9,914 nucleotides of DNA, from positions 1-9,914 of the forward strand of contig JAUWWP010000064.1 of NCBI GenBank assembly GCA_030616835.1, in the 5' to 3' direction. The notes beneath the pieces are model-generated. The model had not been told where the DNA came from, ran no database searches, and saw only the letters and a list, made by a program, of their open reading frames with translations. This DNA comes from Deltaproteobacteria bacterium (GTDB lineage: Bacteria; Desulfobacterota; G020345765). Positions 5,996-9,914 of the stretch are shown here, one piece after another (the first letter of the stretch is position 1; each line of letters begins with the position of its first letter). A program made the translations under genes and the position numbers.

Positions 5996-7120
5996 TTATC
6001 TTTTCGGCTCCAGTAGAAGGTAATCATCGCCTTCCCTCTGATAATAATACCTCTCCTTCCAGGGATAGCTTAGCTCCTCCTGCTTCAACAATTTTTTATT
6101 CACCAGTTCATCTAAACTCTCAGGATAATTGCCATTTTCCAGACGATAGATCTCCAGGGAGCTCTTGATCCTTGCCCATTGAGTCTTCCCCAAATAGATT
6201 TGAGGGTAGTCGATCCTGACCGATTGGCGACCAGAGAGGTAACGGTGCTTGAAGGGATTTAGGTTAGAATAAATAATAATAAAGGCGATGGCCCCGATTA
6301 AAAAGCCGAATGAAAGGACATTTAATAGATAATCAATGATGTTAATCCTGGTTTTTTCCACTGTTTTTTCCACCGGGGCTGCTTCTTTCTGAACTGGAGG
6401 TGGTTCAATCTGTTTTGCCTGGATTAAGGTGGCTAAAGCCTTACAGGTTTCAAATTCTCCCAGGCGAGATAGGTTGATGATGTCCTGAACCGTCCGTTCT
6501 CCTTCAATAAGATTGAGGACCATTTTCTCTTCTTCCGTTAGCTTGGGGGCAAGGCTTTCTCCGGGAGAATCGCCTGGGGCAGCCTCAGCTTTCTGCCTGA
6601 AGATCATCTCGAATGAGGGAATGAATTTTTTGATGGCCGGCCACTCATCGAGCATTCGATATCCTTCCATCAAAAGATGCTCACAGCTCAGCGGAGTGTA
6701 AAAGTCTTGCTCATAGCTGACTTTCTGAGGAAGGAACTCATAAACTCCATCCTTCCAATGAATTAGCTTAAAGATGGTCTCCTGAGTCTGGAGGAGAAGG
6801 GCCTTACCCAGGTTCTGTTTGCTTAAGCTCCCTTTTTCTATTAAGATATCACCTACTTTTTGAAGGGTCTGCTTCTGGGTTTCCAGGGCCTCCTCCAATT
6901 GTTCCTGGGTAACTAGACCACTACGAATCAGAAGTTTTCCTAACAGATCCATCTTATCCCGGGAACCGGGCTTGGCCATTATTACCATTCCCTTCTCAAA
7001 GCCGATCTGTGCCTGCTCTTCCTTACTGGCCAGAGTAAGTATTCCCGATTTCTGTTGCTGGGAGATTAATTGAAAAATATCAGCAATGCCAAAATCTTTC
7101 AGGGTTCCTTTCAGAGCCAT
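5996..7120 (-). CDS. DUF4388 (PATAN) domain membrane protein with pilin-like C-terminal tail
   Basis: The protein is 374 residues with no assigned function. Residues 1-130 fit a DUF4388/PATAN domain: ALKGTLKDFGIADIFQLISQ, then two helical repeats (LLIRSGLVTQEQLEEALETQ and GDILIEKGSLSKQNLGKALL) resembling the type II secretion ATPase N-terminal domain, then FKLIHWKDGVYEFLP. A winged-helix-like segment follows (195-237, LNLIEGERTVQDIINLSRLG). One membrane helix lies at about 263-285. The C-terminus (312-371, RIKSSLEIYRLENGNYPESL) resembles the soluble tail of type II pseudopilins. The cytoplasmic part thus appears tethered to a short outer domain. The ATG lies 12 bases after the TPR gene stop; the only Shine-Dalgarno-like sequence nearby is weak. 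DUF4388 proteins are often linked to gliding, signalling or secretion, but no specific role can be given. Confidence 0.75.
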   Translation of the reverse strand: MALKGTLKDFGIADIFQLISQQQKSGILTLASKEEQAQIGFEKGMVIMAKPGSRDKMDLLGKLLIRSGLVTQEQLEEALETQKQTLQKVGDILIEKGSLSKQNLGKALLLQTQETIFKLIHWKDGVYEFLPQKVSYEQDFYTPLSCEHLLMEGYRMLDEWPAIKKFIPSFEMIFRQKAEAAPGDSPGESLAPKLTEEEKMVLNLIEGERTVQDIINLSRLGEFETCKALATLIQAKQIEPPPVQKEAAPVEKTVEKTRINIIDYLLNVLSFGFLIGAIAFIIIYSNLNPFKHRYLSGRQSVRIDYPQIYLGKTQWARIKSSLEIYRLENGNYPESLDELVNKKLLKQEELSYPWKERYYYQREGDDYLLLEPKR

Positions 7121-7132
7121 TTTCCGCTTAAA

Positions 7133-9124
7133 TTACTCCTTCCGGTAGATATCCCTAATTCCCAATCCGTATAAAGTAAGGAAAAGAAGGACAAAAATTA
7201 TTACCCTGGGTAAGGAGATGGTTGAGGTAACCGGGGGGGCATGGCGAAGCAGCCCATCCCAAAAGATGAAATTTACAATGAATGCAATAAAGAAGGTAAG
7301 CAGTACTATGCCCCGCAGGGTAAATCCTTTAATCAGGTGTCCGGTTCCCAAAAGCAGAAAGGAAAGCACACGGTGGAGTATCTCCCAGCGGATCTGGAAC
7401 CGCTGAACCTGATGGTCCTTTTTTGCCTTAACCTCAGGCTCAACTCCCTCATGCTTAATGTAAGTATAGAAACACTGGGGGCAGAGCCCTTCCCTCTCTA
7501 TCCTGGGTTGCTCGGAAATAACTGGCTGACACCGCCGGCACACGGGCTTACCGCATCTCTCACAGGCCCAGGAGAATCTCACCTTTTTATCCAGGCGGAC
7601 AAGGAGCAGGGAAAAAAGGATCAGGGCTAATCCTAACCCGGACATCTGTTTAAGCTTCCACCCCTTAAACAAATGGGCCCCGGGAAGATCCATAATCCGG
7701 GAGTTAGAGAAGGGGGGAGAAAAAAGTCTTCTCCAGAGGCTACTCAAGGGAATTAGTTCATCAATTACCAGACGGTTGATATTAGTGGATGAATAAATAT
7801 TGGTATAGTGGCTTACCCGAGCCGGATCCAGCTTCCTTGCTAACCTCAGCTCATTTTCACCTTCCGCCAGGAGGGCTTGCTTGTAATAGAGTTGGGCTAA
7901 GTTATAATGAGCTGAAACTAGATGGGGATCCAGCTCCCGGGCTCGCTGATAATTCTCCAAAGCTCTCTCCACCTCATCCATTGCCAAGAATATATTAGCC
8001 AGATTATTATAGGAGGGGGCAAGCTCAGGGTCAAGCTCAATTGTCTTTTGATAGTATTGTCTGGCCAGCTCGTAGTCATCTTTCCTCTTACTTAGTATCC
8101 CTAAGGTAAAAAGAACCTCAATGTCTTGAGGATACCTTTGCAACCATTCTTTTAGCTTTTTTTCCGTATCCAGAGTCAATTCACCTTCATTTGCCTGGGC
8201 TATTTCTCTGACTATCCCGGTATGGGGAGAAGCTAGCAGAGATGAGATTAGCTTTAGCATTAAAGGGGATGTGCCCAGTAAAAAGAAGAAAACAATGGTT
8301 AAGGCTCTTTCCCTGGTCGTAGAATATACTACGGTAAGGAGGAGTACCCAGATTAACATTAAAATTATCCCTCTTTGTAAAAAAAAGAGCAGAGGAGCTA
8401 AGACGATGAGACCCCCCAAAATTGTGGTTAGTGAGGAAGGAATTGCCTGCGGGAAAAGGTCGCTGAAGTCATGGAGGAGAAGCTTTAGGTACTTTAAAAG
8501 TTCGATGAAACCATAGATGATAAAGCTTAAGAAGATGGAGCCGAAGAGAATAAGCGTAAAATTACCGGCAAGATTAACCCCCCAGAGGAAGTTTCGGCTG
8601 ATAGCAGCGCAGCCTTGCTGGTATTGCCTAATGATCCGGGTCAAACTGAATTTATTGGCGGCGAAGTAGACTCGGGCCAGGAAAAAGTAAGCCGGGGGAA
8701 AATCCGGGGCTAACTTTTGCGAAAATTCAATTAACTCGATTGCCCGGGAGAGATTTCCCTCCCGAGCACATTGGAGGGCTTCCCGGATCAAGGTTGCGGC
8801 GTAGAGGACTAAATTCTCTATGGATAAGTTTAGCTTCTCCTGATGGAGGCTCTCCAGAGCTTCCCTGGCCTTTCCCTCCTCACCTGCGGAAAGGAGGTTT
8901 TTTCTTAAAAACCAGATCTCCCTAATCCGGGAGAGTTTGATGGAAGCTAATGTCTTCGGAGATACTGTCTGAATTTGAAACTGTTCTCTGAGAGCCGGAG
9001 AGGAGGGTTCTACGGTTGTTTCTTCCTTCCCGGCGGCGAGGGCCAGGCGTAGGGGCAATTCATGAATTGCCCCTACTAATAAAATGAAGCTGAAGGAAAG
9101 CGGTAAGAAGGCTTTTTTTGTCAT
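7133..9124 (-). CDS. Multi-pass membrane TPR protein with six-cysteine cluster, function unknown
   Basis: The protein is 663 residues. A signal peptide or anchor (1-31) is followed by a helical TPR-like region (about 65-170), membrane helices at about 183-207, 230-250, 251-268 and 273-293, three clear tetratricopeptide repeats (335-366, 369-400, 403-434, each ending in a LDP-type motif), another helix (494-510), a CxxC-rich cluster (Cys521, 524, 529, 532, 548, 551) likely to bind zinc, and C-terminal helices (about 584-598, 601-621, 637-654). TPRs usually hold partner proteins, suggesting a scaffold at the inner membrane. Codons 17-26 of the signal region (VGAIHELPLR) derive from a 28-base palindrome. 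No strong ribosome-binding site precedes the ATG. The DUF4388 gene follows after 12 bases and is probably co-expressed. No close functional homologue is recognised. Confidence 0.8.
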   Translation of the reverse strand: MTKKAFLPLSFSFILLVGAIHELPLRLALAAGKEETTVEPSSPALREQFQIQTVSPKTLASIKLSRIREIWFLRKNLLSAGEEGKAREALESLHQEKLNLSIENLVLYAATLIREALQCAREGNLSRAIELIEFSQKLAPDFPPAYFFLARVYFAANKFSLTRIIRQYQQGCAAISRNFLWGVNLAGNFTLILFGSIFLSFIIYGFIELLKYLKLLLHDFSDLFPQAIPSSLTTILGGLIVLAPLLFFLQRGIILMLIWVLLLTVVYSTTRERALTIVFFFLLGTSPLMLKLISSLLASPHTGIVREIAQANEGELTLDTEKKLKEWLQRYPQDIEVLFTLGILSKRKDDYELARQYYQKTIELDPELAPSYNNLANIFLAMDEVERALENYQRARELDPHLVSAHYNLAQLYYKQALLAEGENELRLARKLDPARVSHYTNIYSSTNINRLVIDELIPLSSLWRRLFSPPFSNSRIMDLPGAHLFKGWKLKQMSGLGLALILFSLLLVRLDKKVRFSWACERCGKPVCRRCQPVISEQPRIEREGLCPQCFYTYIKHEGVEPEVKAKKDHQVQRFQIRWEILHRVLSFLLLGTGHLIKGFTLRGIVLLTFFIAFIVNFIFWDGLLRHAPPVTSTISLPRVIIFVLLFLTLYGLGIRDIYRKE
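9049..9076. repeat. 28-base perfect palindrome inside the TPR gene signal-peptide codons
   Basis: The half-site GTAGGGGCAATT is followed by CATG and then the exact inverted half-site, giving a perfect 28-base palindrome. On the coding strand it supplies residues 17-25 of the TPR protein (VGAIHELPL) and the first base of codon 26. Similar palindromes and the VGAIHELPL peptide recur in environmental bacterial genomes as a dispersed repeat, from memory. Confidence 0.85.
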
Positions 9125-9146
9125 CTTTGGGAAAAGTGCTACTTAT

Positions 9147-9169
9147 CCCTTCGACAAGCTCAGGACAAG
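9147..9169. repeat. CTTCGACAAGCTCAGG-type dispersed repeat
   Basis: The intergenic segment carries CTTCGACAAGCTCAGGAC, which I recognise as a widespread short repeat in environmental genomes, often seen in translation as the peptide FDKLRT. It is flanked by an imperfect inverted pair, ACTTATCC (9141-9148) and GGACAAGT (9163-9170), with seven of eight bases matching. It lies just upstream of the TPR gene start. Confidence 0.6.
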
Positions 9170-9182
9170 TATTAGTTATCCG

Positions 9183-9356
9183 TTATTCGGTTGCGCTGCT
9201 CGTTTCGTCTTCCGTCACCCGGTTGCGTTTTTCCTTGTGATGAAAACTTTTAATTTGCTTTTTGATTTCATCCATAACCGCTTTACGAATTCCGATACGA
9301 GCTGCGTAACCGCAACCGATTATTCTCCCAACCGATATATTATAAAGTTTTACCAA
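9183..9356 (-). CDS. Doubtful small ORF, 57 residues
   Basis: In the ispF-TPR gap the minus strand has an open frame from TTG (9356-9354) to TAA (9185-9183). The predicted peptide begins MVKLYNISVGRIIGCGYAAR and continues with IGIRKAVMDEIKKQIKS and a highly charged tail. No Shine-Dalgarno precedes the TTG, and arginine codons include CGT/CGC. Its first codons fall in the 30-base repeat shared with the lnt-prfB gap, where the corresponding frame is also open but short. The ends of the frame overlap an inverted repeat. It could be a small protein, a relic, or non-coding repeat sequence; I do not recognise it. Confidence 0.22.
   Translation of the reverse strand: MVKLYNISVGRIIGCGYAARIGIRKAVMDEIKKQIKSFHHKEKRNRVTEDETSSATE
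9184..9322. repeat. Repeat-rich gap with inverted CGCAACCGA ends
   Basis: On minus, CGCAACCGAATA (9195-9184) and on plus, CGCAACCGATTA (9311-9322) form an inverted pair matching at 11 of 12 bases and enclosing about 115 bases. A related direct copy is present on plus: CCGTTATTCGGTTGCG (9180-9195) and CCGTCACCCGGTTGCG (9212-9227), 13 of 16 identical. With the neighbouring repeats this explains much of the 272-base gap between ispF and the TPR gene. Confidence 0.45.
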
Positions 9357-9360
9357 CCAC
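9331..9360 (-). repeat. 30-base repeat, copy B (downstream of ispF)
   Basis: On minus it begins GTGGTTGG and ends ATATCGGT, aligned without gaps to 414-385 with five mismatches. It starts 36 bases past the ispF stop codon. Both copies therefore lie just downstream of a gene, in the same orientation as transcription. Confidence 0.5.
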
Positions 9361-9396
9361 TAAAGGGTCATCACCGGGGAAAGAAAAAATCCTTGC

Positions 9397-9876
9397 TCAG
9401 AGCCCAATATTCCTCAGCATGACCACGGCATAGGCGGCTATTCCCTCTCCCCGTCCGGGGAAGCCCAGGCCTTCGGTGGTAGTGGCCTTGATGTTTACCC
9501 GATCTTTATCTATCCCTAATACCGGGGCAATATTTTCCACCATCCCGGGGATAAACTTCTTTAGCCTCGGTGATTGGGCAACAATGGTGGCATCGATGTT
9601 ACTGGGGGCAAGACCTTTTTGTTTTGCCATGGCGATTACCTTCTCCAACAGGATCAAGCTGGAGATATCCTGGTAAGCGGGATCACTCTCCGGGAAGTGT
9701 CTTCCGAGATCTCCTTCGCCAATGGCTCCCAGAATGGCATCGGTGAGGGCATGGAGGAGGACATCAGCATCGGAATGTCCGGCTAATCCCTGGGGATGAG
9801 GAACCTCCAGTCCGCCCAGGATAAGCTTTCTTCCCTCGGTTAATCTATGCACATCGTAGCCAAAGCCAATTCTCAT
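9397..9876 (-). CDS. ispF: 2-C-methyl-D-erythritol 2,4-cyclodiphosphate synthase
   Basis: IspF converts CDP-methylerythritol 2-phosphate to the 2,4-cyclodiphosphate with loss of CMP in the methylerythritol phosphate route to isoprenoids, in the cytoplasm. The 159-residue protein has the expected length and all signatures: GYDVHRL (6-12, metal ligands Asp8 and His10), GHSDADVLLHALTDAILGA (33-51, with His42), DLGRHFPESDP (56-66) and TTTEGLGFPGRGEGIAAYA (132-150). The start ATG at 9876-9874 gives the standard MRIGFGYDVH N-terminus. A strong ribosome-binding site is not evident; a GAGG lies about 15 bases upstream. ispD often precedes ispF, but the 38 bases of upstream sequence are too short to tell. 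The following gap to the TPR gene is 272 bases. Confidence 0.97.
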   Translation of the reverse strand: MRIGFGYDVHRLTEGRKLILGGLEVPHPQGLAGHSDADVLLHALTDAILGAIGEGDLGRHFPESDPAYQDISSLILLEKVIAMAKQKGLAPSNIDATIVAQSPRLKKFIPGMVENIAPVLGIDKDRVNIKATTTEGLGFPGRGEGIAAYAVVMLRNIGL

Positions 9877-9914
9877 AGCGACTATCTATGCCTCATCACG
9901 AATTTTCCCGCATG
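9877..9914 (-). other. Right-edge sequence upstream of ispF, gene not identifiable
   Basis: All three minus-strand frames meet a stop codon within these 38 bases (TGA, TAG and TAG), so any upstream gene ends here or earlier. The possible C-termini (for example CGKIRDEA or AGKFVMRHR) are too short to assign to ispD or any other family. Confidence 0.3.

Noticed and set aside
9372..9397. Possible intrinsic terminator after ispF (GCTCTGAGC followed by a T-run on the minus strand)
   Set aside because: The stem would be only three base pairs with a three-base loop, too weak to call despite the T-run.
9084..9422. Plus-strand open frame of 112 codons containing the peptide PFDKLRT
   Set aside because: That peptide is just the translation of the dispersed repeat. 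The rest overlaps the ends of two real genes and the repeat-rich gap.

Overview
This window comes from an uncultivated Gram-negative bacterium of moderate GC content. Every recognisable gene lies on the minus strand, so the biological reading order runs from the right edge to the left. The presence of lnt implies an outer membrane with triacylated lipoproteins. Several short repeats of types common in environmental genomes sit between genes: fold-back CAAATGTCAAA tracts, a GTAGGGGCAATT palindrome and a CTTCGACAAGCTCAGG repeat. They resemble what I have seen in Omnitrophota/Desantisbacteria-like assemblies, but that placement is an inference and was not tested.

In transcription order the window holds: an unidentified gene tail; ispF (isoprenoid precursor synthesis); a 272-base repeat-rich gap with one doubtful small ORF; a 663-residue membrane TPR protein with a six-cysteine cluster; a DUF4388 protein with one membrane segment and a pilin-like tail; phoH; a membrane HDIG-domain protein of the PgpH/YqfF type; ybeY; a MNT nucleotidyltransferase/HEPN pair that looks like a toxin-antitoxin module; lnt; and the 5' end of prfB, cut by the left edge and carrying the classical programmed +1 frameshift site. 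No tRNA, rRNA or CRISPR array was seen.

phoH, the HD gene and ybeY form a tightly packed core (7-base and 101-base overlaps) that is a common bacterial cluster for RNA metabolism and cyclic-di-AMP turnover. lnt followed by prfB is also a recurrent order. The MNT/HEPN pair is an accessory insertion between ybeY and lnt. The TPR and DUF4388 genes, 12 bases apart, form an uncharacterised two-gene membrane module.

The most notable points are: a MITE-like element with 18-base terminal inverted repeats between lnt and prfB; a second, partial copy that supplies the apparent TTG start of lnt; a 28-base perfect palindrome sitting in frame inside the signal-peptide codons of the TPR gene; an HDIG protein lacking the usual extracellular sensor domain; the 101-base dual-coding HD/ybeY overlap; and the intact prfB recoding signal.
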